A stretch of 64,000 nucleotides of DNA from Immundisolibacter sp. (GTDB taxonomy: Bacteria; Pseudomonadota; Gammaproteobacteria; Immundisolibacterales; Immundisolibacteraceae), in contig NZ_JACIZD010000003.1 of the NCBI RefSeq assembly GCF_014359565.1, positions 124,001-188,000 of the forward strand, in the 5' to 3' direction. Position numbers and translations under genes: made by a program. The notes below the pieces were generated by a model. It was not told the DNA's origin, did not search any database, and was given only the letters and a program-made list of their open reading frames with translations. Shown here in pieces: positions 42,967 to 51,610 of this stretch (the stretch's first letter is position 1; the number at the start of each line of letters is the position of its first letter).

Positions 42967-43566
42967 TTATGCCGTTGCACCCTGCGCGCCGCGCCGCGCC
43001 TTGATGAGCTTGGCGCGCACCACGGCCGCCCGCTCGGTATCGACCATCGCCACGTGCAGGCGGCGCACCTCTTGGCGTGCGCGTGGAATGAGCTGCTGCT
43101 CGAACAGGTTGACGCGCTGCACGGTGGTTCGATGGGCGCGTTCCAGACGCGCGCGGCGTGCTTCGGCCAGCGTCGCCTCGACCCGGCACTGCAGGGCCCG
43201 CGCCAGATGGTCCTGCACCAGTTCGAGCCACGGCGGGGCGCCGAGTTGACCTGCTGGCAGGCGGCCGAGGTGGACCGCGTCGAGTCGAGGCAGCTCGCTG
43301 CCGAACACGTTCTCGCGGCCGATGTCGACCCCCTCCACCCACGCCGGCGGTGGCAGATCAACGTCCTGCCAAGTTGCGGGCAGCGCCTGCATGGCGGCAT
43401 CGGCGGCAGCCGCGGCGGCGGTATTCGCCTGGTCGCGGCTGCGCTGTTCCTGCCGCTGCAGGGCGGCAAGCTGCTGGCGCTTCAGGTCCAGCGACGGCAG
43501 CGCATGCTCGAACAGGTGCAGCCGTGCCTCGGCTGCTCGCAGTGCTGTCTTGCCGCCGCTGTTCAT
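42967..43566 (-). CDS. atpD: V-type ATPase subunit D (central shaft)
   Basis: 199 residues from ATG 43566 in an ATGA overlap with subunit B. A helical coiled-coil protein with KTALRAAEARLHLFEHALPSLDLKRQQL at the start and a long C-terminal helix (RVNLFEQQLIPRARQEVRRLHVAMVDTERAAVVRAKLIKARR). This matches the shaft subunit that rotates inside the A/B head. The C-terminal RAKLIKxR is typical. Confidence 0.9.
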   Translation of the reverse strand: MNSGGKTALRAAEARLHLFEHALPSLDLKRQQLAALQRQEQRSRDQANTAAAAAADAAMQALPATWQDVDLPPPAWVEGVDIGRENVFGSELPRLDAVHLGRLPAGQLGAPPWLELVQDHLARALQCRVEATLAEARRARLERAHRTTVQRVNLFEQQLIPRARQEVRRLHVAMVDTERAAVVRAKLIKARRGAQGATA

Positions 43567-44900
43567 GCGCTGACGCGCGCGTCGGCGGGGAAATAGCGTG
43601 CAATCAGATCCTTGCGCAACGGCAGTTCGGTCGCTGCGAACAGTTCCGCCATGGTGCTCCAGGCAAGATCGAGGGCTGCCGTCAGCGGCAGGGTGACATT
43701 CATATCCATGAATCGCGTCCGAAAGCGCTCGCCAAAGCTGAGCAGCCGCCGGTCGAAGGCCGACAGGTCGAAGCCCATGGATTGTTTGCGACGGGCCTCC
43801 TCGGCCCCGGCGTACAGCTGGACCATGGCGTTCATCACCTGCCCGTGGTCATCCCGGGTAGCCTTGCCGATGACATGCTGTTTGAGGCGCGACAGGGAAC
43901 CGAAGGGGTCGATCACGCCGTCGTGCAGATAAATCTGACCTTCGGTGATGTAGCCGGTGTTGTCCGGCACCGGGTGGGTGATGTCGTTGCCGGGCAGGGT
44001 CGTGACGGTCAGCAGCGTCAACGAGCCGCTGCCGATGAGCTGGCAGGCTTTCTCGTAGCGTTGGGCGAGCTGGGTGTAAAGATCGCCCAGGTGGCCGCGG
44101 GTGGCCGGCACCCGTTCGAGCGAGATGCCGATCTCCTTGTGCGCGTCGGCGTAGGCAGTCATGTCGGTGAGCAACACCAGTACGCGCCGGTCGTGCTGTA
44201 CGGCATATTGCTCCGCCACCGCGAGCGCAAGATCGGGCAGCAGCAGCCGCTCCACCACCGGGTCACCGGCCAGGTTGATGAACATCACCGTGCGATGGGC
44301 CACACCATGCTGCTCGAAACTGTGGCGAAAGAAGTGATAGTCGTCGAACATCAGGCCCAGGCCGCCGAACACCACCACGTCGGCATCGGCCTGGAATCCG
44401 ACGCGGGCGAGCAGCGCGTTGTAGGGCTCGCCGGGGATCGAGAAGATCGGCAGCTTCTGGCTTTCGACCAGCGTGTTGAACAGGTCGATCATCGGGATTC
44501 CGGTGTGGATCATGCGCTGCGGCAGGCGGCGCGCCAGCGGGTTCAGCGGCGGGCCGGCGATGTCAACCCGCGGCTCGGCGTGCAGGCCGGGGCCTCCGTC
44601 GATGGCGTCGCCGGCACCGGAAAACACCCGTCCCAGGATGTTGTCCGAGCAGGCGACACGCAGCGGCTCGCCGAGCAGGCGCACCCCGGCGCCAGAGGAC
44701 AGGCCACGCGTGCCATGGAACACCTGCAGGGTGACGAGGTCGCGTTGCAATTCGATGACCCGCGCCAAGCCGCGGGTGCCGTCCGGGTTCTCGACCAGCG
44801 CAAGATCGCCAAACGCGGCGCCGGGCGCACGCACGCGCAGCACATCGCCGCGTATGTCGCGAATGTCCCTGTAAACGGCAAGTGTGGGGTGTGGTCGCAC
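43563..44900 (-). CDS. atpB: V-type ATPase regulatory subunit B
   Basis: 445 residues from GTG 44900, four bases after the TonB-like gene's stop. The Walker A lysine is absent (PIFSIPGEPYNALLARVGFQADADVVVFGGLGL), as expected for the non-catalytic B subunit. RVLVLLTDMTAYADAHKEIGISLERVPATRGHLGDLYTQLAQRYEKA and LPGNDITHPVPDNTGYITEGQIYL are near-invariant B blocks. A slightly longer frame from 44927 starts in the previous gene and has no better ribosome site. Confidence 0.93.
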   Translation of the reverse strand: MRPHPTLAVYRDIRDIRGDVLRVRAPGAAFGDLALVENPDGTRGLARVIELQRDLVTLQVFHGTRGLSSGAGVRLLGEPLRVACSDNILGRVFSGAGDAIDGGPGLHAEPRVDIAGPPLNPLARRLPQRMIHTGIPMIDLFNTLVESQKLPIFSIPGEPYNALLARVGFQADADVVVFGGLGLMFDDYHFFRHSFEQHGVAHRTVMFINLAGDPVVERLLLPDLALAVAEQYAVQHDRRVLVLLTDMTAYADAHKEIGISLERVPATRGHLGDLYTQLAQRYEKACQLIGSGSLTLLTVTTLPGNDITHPVPDNTGYITEGQIYLHDGVIDPFGSLSRLKQHVIGKATRDDHGQVMNAMVQLYAGAEEARRKQSMGFDLSAFDRRLLSFGERFRTRFMDMNVTLPLTAALDLAWSTMAELFAATELPLRKDLIARYFPADARVSA

Positions 44901-44904
44901 GGCT

Positions 44905-45573
44905 TCAACTCTCGCGCACCCGCACACGCAGGCGCACCACCAGCGGCACGCCAGGGGGGGGTGGCGGCAGGCTGCGGGCGGTAGCCAGCGTCGCTAGCAA
45001 CCGTTCGTCGGTACGCCGGTTGCCACTGCCGTCATTGATCTTGAAACGCAGGATGCTGCCGTCCGATTGCAGCCACAGGGTCACGGTGGCGGAGAACGCC
45101 TGCCGGCGCAATTCGGCGTCCTGATCGAACAATTGCCGCAAGTGTTGCTCGATCAACCGCCCGTAGGTGGCGCGGGGGTTGGCCTCGCCTGCGTTGCCCT
45201 GCGCTGCCGCATGCCAGTCCTGCCCGCCACGTTTGGCCGCGAGCCCGAACGAATCGCTGCCCGCGCCAGCCGTTTCGTCGAGTCCCAGGCGGTCGTCGCC
45301 GGCCGTTTCCGGCAACGGCTCGGAGGTAACCATCTCCGGCACAGGCATGTCCGGCAGCGTTTCAACCGGGGGTTCGGGTGGCGGCGGCTTGGGTGACTGC
45401 GGCGGTGGGGGGCTGATCAGCGTGATGCGCTGAGGTCGTTCATGGGGGTCCTGGACCAGGAATATCTGCTGGCGAATGAACCAGCCTACCAACAACGCCA
45501 GCGCGAGCAGCACGCCGCGCCCCAGCCACAGCCAGGGCGGCGCCTGCTCGTGTTCTTCTGCCAGACCGGCCAC
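44905..45573 (-). CDS. TonB-like energy transducer
   Basis: 222 residues from GTG 45573. One transmembrane segment near the N-terminus (WLWLGRGVLLALALLVGWFI) is followed by a proline-rich periplasmic spacer (SPPPPQSPKPPPPEPPVETLP), then a C-terminal domain FSATVTLWLQSDGSILRFKINDGSGNRRTDERLLATLATARSLPPPPPG resembling TonB/TolA C-termini. TonB transmits ExbBD motor force to outer-membrane receptors. No TonB-dependent receptor is in the window. It is followed four bases later by V-ATPase subunit B, an unusual neighbour. Confidence 0.78.
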   Translation of the reverse strand: MAGLAEEHEQAPPWLWLGRGVLLALALLVGWFIRQQIFLVQDPHERPQRITLISPPPPQSPKPPPPEPPVETLPDMPVPEMVTSEPLPETAGDDRLGLDETAGAGSDSFGLAAKRGGQDWHAAAQGNAGEANPRATYGRLIEQHLRQLFDQDAELRRQAFSATVTLWLQSDGSILRFKINDGSGNRRTDERLLATLATARSLPPPPPGVPLVVRLRVRVRES

Positions 45574-45574
45574 G

Positions 45575-45979
45575 CTAACGAACCAGGCGCTGCGTGACCA
45601 GGCCAAGGTTGGTGATCTGGGCACGTTTGGTCACGTCCAAGACCTCGATGATGCGCTGGTACTGAATCTGGCTGTCGCCCTTTACCACGACCGGCAGCTC
45701 GGGGTCGGCGGCCCGATAGTCGCGCAGCCGCTGCTCCAGTTCCGGTAGCGTGACCTCTTGCGTGTCGAGGTAGATACGGCCTTCGGCGGTGACGGTGATG
45801 GCCTTCGTGCGTGGCTTGGCCAGACTCGGTGCCTGGCTGGCCTTGGGCAGGTCGACGCTGATGCCCTGCACGGTGGCGGTGGCCATGATGATGAAAACAA
45901 CAAGCAGATTCCACGCCAGGTCCATCAGTGGGGTGACATTCAGGTCGTCATAAATGCGATGTTCACGCCGCCGCCGCAT
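45575..45979 (-). CDS. ExbD/TolR-like motor subunit (V-ATPase-linked copy)
   Basis: 134 residues from ATG 45979, which overlaps the end of the ExbB-fusion gene, with AGGGGGG upstream. It opens MRRRREHRIYDDLNVTPLMDLAWNLLVVFIIM: a short cytoplasmic start, then the membrane helix with the ion-carrying Asp of PLMDLAW. A periplasmic domain follows (VTLPELEQRLRDYRAADPELPVVVKGDSQIQYQRIIEVLDV). It partners the ExbB-like domain encoded immediately before. Confidence 0.88.
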   Translation of the reverse strand: MRRRREHRIYDDLNVTPLMDLAWNLLVVFIIMATATVQGISVDLPKASQAPSLAKPRTKAITVTAEGRIYLDTQEVTLPELEQRLRDYRAADPELPVVVKGDSQIQYQRIIEVLDVTKRAQITNLGLVTQRLVR

Positions 45980-47747
45980 CTGTGCCCCCCTGCTTGCCAT
46001 AGGCATGGACAAACCTGCCGAGCAGTTCGTTGGCGAACAGGTCCATGGCGTCTGTCAGGCGCCTGACCTGGGAGGCGAGCCCGTTGTAGGCAAACAAGCA
46101 CGGGATAGCGACCACCAGCCCGGCCACAGTGGTGCTCATGGCCGACGCCACGCCAGGGGCGATGGTGTTGACGTCCACGTCGCCCTCGGCCGCCACCGAG
46201 GCGAAGGTGATCATCACCCCGAACACCGTACCGAGCAGGCCGAGGAAGGGTGCAGCGCTTACCGCCATGGTGATCAGCACCAGCCCCCGATCGAGGCGGC
46301 TGGCTTCCTCGACGATGGCGGAGTCGATGGCGCTGCGCAGCACTTCAAGACTCTCCGCAGTCAGGCGGCCGAAGCCCGTCTGGCCTGGTGTGCGCAGCAG
46401 CCGAACCAGTTCGGTGATCGCCCGCTGCTGCAGGCGTTGCAGCGGGCTGGTTGCAGCGCGTAGTGGTGTCGCCGGGTCAGTATCGGCCGCTGGAAGTTGC
46501 AGCCAGTCATCGGGGTTGGCGGCATAAAGTTTGAGAAAGTGCCGATTGGCGCGGCTCACCCGACCCAGGGTCAGCGTCTTGTCGACTATGACCTCGATGC
46601 TCATGACCCCGATCACGGCGATGATGCCGATTATGATCCAGCCGTCCACGCTGACCAGACCGGTCAGGGTGCGCAGCAACTCGCCGTAAGCGCTGACGCC
46701 GGAACGGCTCGCCTCGACTTCGCCGAACAGCAGTCGTGGCGTGTCCGGCTGCTGCAGGGCGACCGCCGCGGCGAGCCACTCGGGTCGGCGCGCGACGTGG
46801 CTCACGCGCAGCTCGTCGAGGTCGCCGACGAAGCCAGGTCCCCCGGCAGCAGCACCGACCACCAGCTCACCCTGGAGCAGCGCAGGGGGCACCTCGCTGC
46901 TGGCAACCACCGCGCCGTCGAGCAGTAGCGCCGCACCGCGGCCGAGCGTGAGCGCGAGGTGATACCAGCGATCCGCCTGTAGCGGTGTAGTGGCACTGAG
47001 CAGGATTTCACCCGCGGTGCCGCTCAGACGGGCGGTGAGGCGGCCATCGTCGATGCGCAGCAGCAGGCCCGAACCGCCGGCAGGATCGCCGACACTCAGC
47101 AGCCGCGCCGCGCCGGTGACCGCAGTGGGGCGGATCCAGGCCGATACGGTGAGCTCCCGGGCATCGTTCAGCACGCTCGCCGGCACGCTCAGCCCCTGGC
47201 TGCCGTCGAGATGGATGCCGCGGCCGATGAAGCCCATCTGACCCTGGGCGGCGGTGGATGTGGTCAGGTGGTTGGCAAACGCGCTGGCGTCCCGAGGCGG
47301 GCCGTCGGTCTCGCCAAAATGCAGAACCAGCCGCTCGGCGCCATCGTACGCGGCGCCCGACCGGCCCGGCGGCGCCTCGGGATTGCCAAAATACAGATTT
47401 ATGGAACTGGCGCGGCCGGGCTCCAGGGCCGGCAAGCGCACCCATAGCAGTCCGATGCCGGTCGTCGGATCGTAGGTATCAATGTCGTAGGCAAGCTCGC
47501 TCCGGTCGTCGCCGGCAATCAGGCGCAGGTCGGCGCCATCACGCGCAGTGTCGAAGAAATAGCCGAAATTGGCGAACTGCAGGCGTACCAGCACCGGCAC
47601 GTCGGGCACCGGCTGGGCGAGGTCCTCGGGGGCTGTGACTGCCAATGGCAGCCGGTACTCCCAGTCGCCGTTCCACCAAGCCAGCGTTGGGCCCGGCAAC
47701 CACATCGACAATGTGCCGATCACAAATACCATCCGCCGCCATGTCAT
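45963..47747 (-). CDS. DUF2341-LamG-ExbB/MotA fusion protein
   Basis: 594 residues from ATG 47747, with GGAGG seven bases upstream. A signal peptide (RRMVFVIGTLSMWLPGPTLA) is followed by WWNGDWEYRLPLAV, the start typical of DUF2341, to about residue 150. A concanavalin/LamG-like domain comes next (LVLHFGETDG, ELTVSAWIRP, DRWYHLALTLGRGAALLLDG, VGDLDELRVSH) to about 330. The C-terminal 240 residues are ExbB/TolQ-like: VDGWIIIGIIAVIGVMSIEVIVDK, then VSAAPFLGLLGTVFGVMITF and MSTTVAGLVVAIPCLFAYNGL. The architecture puts a carbohydrate-binding-like domain in the periplasm on a motor subunit. It begins the cluster running into the V-ATPase. Confidence 0.82.
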   Translation of the reverse strand: MTWRRMVFVIGTLSMWLPGPTLAWWNGDWEYRLPLAVTAPEDLAQPVPDVPVLVRLQFANFGYFFDTARDGADLRLIAGDDRSELAYDIDTYDPTTGIGLLWVRLPALEPGRASSINLYFGNPEAPPGRSGAAYDGAERLVLHFGETDGPPRDASAFANHLTTSTAAQGQMGFIGRGIHLDGSQGLSVPASVLNDARELTVSAWIRPTAVTGAARLLSVGDPAGGSGLLLRIDDGRLTARLSGTAGEILLSATTPLQADRWYHLALTLGRGAALLLDGAVVASSEVPPALLQGELVVGAAAGGPGFVGDLDELRVSHVARRPEWLAAAVALQQPDTPRLLFGEVEASRSGVSAYGELLRTLTGLVSVDGWIIIGIIAVIGVMSIEVIVDKTLTLGRVSRANRHFLKLYAANPDDWLQLPAADTDPATPLRAATSPLQRLQQRAITELVRLLRTPGQTGFGRLTAESLEVLRSAIDSAIVEEASRLDRGLVLITMAVSAAPFLGLLGTVFGVMITFASVAAEGDVDVNTIAPGVASAMSTTVAGLVVAIPCLFAYNGLASQVRRLTDAMDLFANELLGRFVHAYGKQGGTDAAAA

Positions 47748-48085
47748 CGAACAGCCTCCAGAGCATGAAGGCCTCGGGCCTCCGGCGAGCAGCATTGAAA
47801 GCATTTTGGATTTTCAGCCGGGGACATCTGCGGCACCTTGGAGTCATTTAAAATAGTTTTTATTATCAAATAGTTGATTACAGAATACCGATACATCTCC
47901 CGTCGGCCAGAAGGCTTTGCTCGCTGTATCCGGCTGTATATGGCTTGATATGGGCTTCACTACGGTTCCCGTGTGTGAACCTCGCGAGGCTGACCCATCG
48001 TCACCCTTGTTTGTTTCTTTCCGTTGACATCCTGTGCCGAGGAGCCTTCTGTCTGTGGGCCGTCGGGTCGGGGGAGGCGTGGATA
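47748..48085. promoter_or_regulatory. AT-rich divergent promoter region
   Basis: 338 bases between the leftward motor/V-ATPase cluster and rightward comEC. The centre (about 47845-47890) is the most AT-rich stretch of this region, with TTTAAAATAG and TTTTTATTATCAAATAG, and probably holds the cluster promoter. No single -35/-10 pair could be fixed with confidence. No small gene is supported here. Confidence 0.5.
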
Positions 48086-50473
48086 TTGCCCAGTATGGCT
48101 ACCGTTGCAGTGGCGTTCGCCGCCGGCCTGGGCGTGGCGCTGTGGCTGCCTGCCGTAGCTCCCTGCGTGCTGGTTCCGGCCACGGCGGGTGCCGGGCTTG
48201 CATGCGTCGTGCTGGGTCGACGACGGCGTGTGCTGCTCCTGCTGGCGGTGTGCCTAGCAAGTGGTGCCTTTGGTTTGCATGTGGCACAGCGGACGCTTGC
48301 CAGTCGCCTGCCGGTGGTGTTCGAGGGCCGTGATGCGCTGCTGCTTGGGGTCGTCAGCGACCTGCCACAGGGCGATGCGCTGCGGACTCGATTGCGCGTC
48401 GATGTCGAGCGACTCATCGTGGCCGGCGAGCCCGTGCGTGGGCCGCGCCGGGTGTTGTTGTCCTGGTATGGCGAGCGTCCGGCGCTGCGCGCCGGCGAGC
48501 GCTGGCAGTTGCCGGTGCGCCTGAAGGCGCCGCGCGGTTTCAGCAATCCGTCCGGATTCGACTACGAGCGCTGGCTAGTCGGCGAGGGCATCGACGCCAC
48601 CGGCTATGTGCGCCCCGGCGCGGCGCGGCTGCCGGCATCGACCTTGGCGGCGCCGGTGCAGCGCCTGCGCCAGGCCATCGCCGAGCGGCTCGACCGATAC
48701 CTTGGGCAGGACGATGCGGCGCGCATGGTGCGCGGTCTCGCCATCGGCGTCACCGGCGCGGTGAGCCCGGCGACCTGGCGCACGCTGCGCGAAACCGGCA
48801 CGGCGCATCTGCTGGCGATTTCCGGCCTGCATGTGGCCCTGAGCGGACTGCTGGTGTACGCGCTGGTCGGCTGGCTATGGCGGCATCTGCCCGGTCTGGC
48901 GCGACGGCTGCCGGCGCCCCGCGCTGCGGCAGTGGCGGCGGCGCTGGGCGTATTCGGCTACGCGGCGCTGGCCGGGTTTGCGGTGCCGGCGCGGCGCACG
49001 GCGCTGATGTTCAGCGTGGCCGCGCTGGGCGCCGCGAGCGGACGTGAGACTTCGCCGGCGCGCCTGCTGGCGCTGGCCGGACTGGTGGTGTTGCTGTTCG
49101 ATCCGCTGGCCTTGCTGGCGAGCGGATTCTGGCTGTCGTTCGGCGCGGTCGGCATCCTGCTGTGGCTGGCGCTGGGCCGTCTGCACGGGCGCGCTGACGA
49201 CGAACCGGCGTCCGGCGCTCGGCAGCCGGATCGTGTGCGCGGGGTGTGGCGGCGGGCGCGCGAGGGAACGCTCGGCGCCGTGCGCCTGCAGCTGGCGGTG
49301 GCCTTGGCGCTGACGCCGTTGACGCTCGGCTTCTTCGGTTTGCTGTCGCCCACCTCGGTGCCGGCCAATCTGCTCGCCGTGCCGCTGCTCGGTCTGGTGG
49401 CAGTGCCGCTGACGCTGCTGGGCGTTCTCACCCTGCCCGTGCCGGCGCTGGCCGGGCCGCTGCTGCTCGGCGCGCAGGGCGTATGCGCCGGCACCCTGGC
49501 GGTGCTGGAGGCGCTGCGCGGGCTGGCGCCCGGGCTGTTGTGGCCGCCGGTGCCGTGGCCGCTGCTTGCCGCCTGCCTGCTTGGCGTGCTGATCTTGCTG
49601 TTGCCGCGCGGGTTTCCGGGCCGCTGGCTGGGTGTGCTGTGGTGCCTGCCGGCAGTGCTTTACCGACCGTCGTTGCCGCCCGCAGGGGCGTTCAGTGCCA
49701 CCGTGCTCGACGTCGGTCAGGGTCTGGCGGTGGTGGTGCGCACCCGCAATCATGCGCTGGTCTATGACAGCGGGCCGCGCTTTTCGGAGCGTTTCAGTGC
49801 CGGCGAGGCCATCGTGCTGCCCGAGCTGGCGCGCCTGGGCGTGCGGCACCTGGACCTGCTGATGCTGTCGCACGCCGATACCGATCATGCCGGCGCCGCG
49901 GCCGACATCGCAGATGGCATCCGCACCGGCGGCATCGTCAGCGGCACGCCCAGGCAGATCAGGGGTGTGAGCGGCGTCGAGCCCTGCCGTGACGGGTACG
50001 GCTGGACCTGGGATGGCGTGCAATTCCGGCAGTTTCACCCGGGCGACCACCTGGCCACGGCTGGGGACAATGACCAGTCGTGCGTGCTGCTGGTCCGCGC
50101 TGCCGGCGGCGCCTCCATGCTGCTGACCGGGGACGTGGAACCGCCTGCGCAGCGCTGCCTTTTGGATGCCAATGTGCTGGACCCGGTCGATGTGGTCGTG
50201 GCGCCGCATCACGGCAGCCGGGGCGCGCTGTATCCGCCGTTGATTGCCCGCCTGGCGCCGCGGGAGGTGATTTTCTCCGCCGCTTACCGCAGTCGCTTTG
50301 GTCATCCGCATCCGCTCGTCACCGCGGCCTACGCGGCGGCTGGTGCGCGGTTGTGGAACACGGCGGACGCCGGTGCGCTGCTCATCGCAGCCGGCCCGCA
50401 GGGCCTCGAAGTGACGGCGCAGCGTGCCCGTCGGGGCCGCTGGTGGCGGGCCGGGGCGCCGCAGGCACCGTGA
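48086..50473 (+). CDS. comEC: ComEC/Rec2 competence DNA channel
   Basis: About 795 residues. TTG 48086 has GGGGAGG eight bases upstream; the following ATG 48095 is the alternative. An N-terminal hydrophobic pair is followed by a small soluble domain, then a competence domain of many helices (RMVRGLAIGVTGAVSPATWRTLRETGTAHLLAISGLHVALSGLLVYALVG). The C-terminal metallo-beta-lactamase part includes ATVLDVGQGLAVVVRTRNHALVYDSG and LMLSHADTDHAGAA. It imports single-stranded DNA across the inner membrane in transformable bacteria. It starts the block that continues with exbB, exbD and msbA, a common gammaproteobacterial neighbourhood. Confidence 0.92.
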   Translation: MPSMATVAVAFAAGLGVALWLPAVAPCVLVPATAGAGLACVVLGRRRRVLLLLAVCLASGAFGLHVAQRTLASRLPVVFEGRDALLLGVVSDLPQGDALRTRLRVDVERLIVAGEPVRGPRRVLLSWYGERPALRAGERWQLPVRLKAPRGFSNPSGFDYERWLVGEGIDATGYVRPGAARLPASTLAAPVQRLRQAIAERLDRYLGQDDAARMVRGLAIGVTGAVSPATWRTLRETGTAHLLAISGLHVALSGLLVYALVGWLWRHLPGLARRLPAPRAAAVAAALGVFGYAALAGFAVPARRTALMFSVAALGAASGRETSPARLLALAGLVVLLFDPLALLASGFWLSFGAVGILLWLALGRLHGRADDEPASGARQPDRVRGVWRRAREGTLGAVRLQLAVALALTPLTLGFFGLLSPTSVPANLLAVPLLGLVAVPLTLLGVLTLPVPALAGPLLLGAQGVCAGTLAVLEALRGLAPGLLWPPVPWPLLAACLLGVLILLLPRGFPGRWLGVLWCLPAVLYRPSLPPAGAFSATVLDVGQGLAVVVRTRNHALVYDSGPRFSERFSAGEAIVLPELARLGVRHLDLLMLSHADTDHAGAAADIADGIRTGGIVSGTPRQIRGVSGVEPCRDGYGWTWDGVQFRQFHPGDHLATAGDNDQSCVLLVRAAGGASMLLTGDVEPPAQRCLLDANVLDPVDVVVAPHHGSRGALYPPLIARLAPREVIFSAAYRSRFGHPHPLVTAAYAAAGARLWNTADAGALLIAAGPQGLEVTAQRARRGRWWRAGAPQAP

Positions 50474-50546
50474 TAGACTGCCAGCCCGCCGCCGCGGCGG
50501 GGTCTGTCTGTCCATCCCCATCCTTCAACATCGGGTCTCGGCCGCC

Positions 50547-51188
50547 GTGTGGGAATTGCTCAAGGCCGGTGACTGGCCGGTCATTCCGCTGGTCCTGTGC
50601 TCCGTCCTGGCGCTCGGCATCGTGCTGGAGCGGGCCTGGTCGCTGCAGCGCAGGCGGGTGCTGCCGCCCGGTTTGCTGCAGGAAGTGCAGAACTGGTGCA
50701 TCGCCGGGCAGGTGGATGCGGCCCGTATCAACAACCTGCGCCAGCACTCGCCGCTGGGCCGAATCCTGGCGGCGGTGTTGATGCACGGCGGCGAGGACCG
50801 CCAGCGCCAGCGCGAGAACGTGGAGGACACCGGCCGTCACCTGGCGCTGGAGCTCGAGCGCTACCTGAACATGCTGGGCACGCTGGCCACCGTCTCGCCG
50901 CTGATCGGCCTGTTCGGCACCGTGATCGGCATGATCGAGACCTTCCACGCCATCGGCATGACCGGCCTGGGCGCGCCCGAGAAGCTGGCCAGCGGCATTT
51001 CGGTCGCGCTGGTGAACACGGCCTTCGGCCTGTTCGTGGCCATCCCAAGCTACATCTTTCACCGCTATTACCGCGGCCGGGTCGACGAGCTGGTGGCCGA
51101 TCTGGAGCGTCAGGCGGCGGAGCTGGCCGAATCCCTGGCGCAGCTGGCCGCCCGTCTGCACCGCGACCGGGCGGCCTTGCGCGCATGA
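50547..51188 (+). CDS. exbB: ExbB/TolQ motor subunit
   Basis: 213 residues from GTG 50547; frames upstream lack the family start. It opens VWELLKAGDWPVIPLVLCSVLALGIVLERAWSL with a first membrane helix. The second and third helices lie in NMLGTLATVSPLIGLFGTVIGMIETF and ASGISVALVNTAFGLFVAIPSYIF, the TolQ/ExbB signature blocks. It forms the pentameric proton channel with ExbD. Its stop overlaps exbD as ATGA. Confidence 0.92.
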   Translation: MWELLKAGDWPVIPLVLCSVLALGIVLERAWSLQRRRVLPPGLLQEVQNWCIAGQVDAARINNLRQHSPLGRILAAVLMHGGEDRQRQRENVEDTGRHLALELERYLNMLGTLATVSPLIGLFGTVIGMIETFHAIGMTGLGAPEKLASGISVALVNTAFGLFVAIPSYIFHRYYRGRVDELVADLERQAAELAESLAQLAARLHRDRAALRA

Positions 51189-51610
51189 ACTTTCGCACCC
51201 GGCGCAGGCCGGACGATGTGGAATTGAACTTCGTGCCGCTGATCGACGTGCTGGTGGTGCTGCTGATCTTTCTGATGGTCACCACCAGCTTCAGTCGCCT
51301 GGGGCAGCTGAAGGTGGAGCTGCCGCAGGCGGCCAGTGACGCCACCGCGCCCACCGACAACACGATCGAGCTGGCCATCAGCGCCGCGGGGGAATATGCG
51401 GTCGGTCAGGAAACCCTGGCCGCCGACAACGTGGTCGGTCTGACGGCGGCGCTGCGCCGCGCAGCCAGCGGGCGCAAGGAGCCGGTGCTGGTGCTGTCGG
51501 TCGACCGCAACACGCCCCACGAGCGGGTCATCGCCGCCATGACCGCGGCGCGCGAGGCAGGGCTGGAGCACCTCACCTTCGCCGTGGAGACGGCGGGCAA
51601 GACGCCATGA
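51185..51610 (+). CDS. exbD: ExbD/TolR motor subunit
   Basis: 141 residues. It opens MNFRTRRRPDDVELNFVPLIDVLVVLLIFLMVTTSF, with the membrane helix carrying the ion-binding Asp in PLIDV. The periplasmic domain ends NTPHERVIAAMTAAREAGLEHLTFAVE. It overlaps msbA by four bases, so exbB, exbD and msbA are coupled. Confidence 0.93.
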   Translation: MNFRTRRRPDDVELNFVPLIDVLVVLLIFLMVTTSFSRLGQLKVELPQAASDATAPTDNTIELAISAAGEYAVGQETLAADNVVGLTAALRRAASGRKEPVLVLSVDRNTPHERVIAAMTAAREAGLEHLTFAVETAGKTP

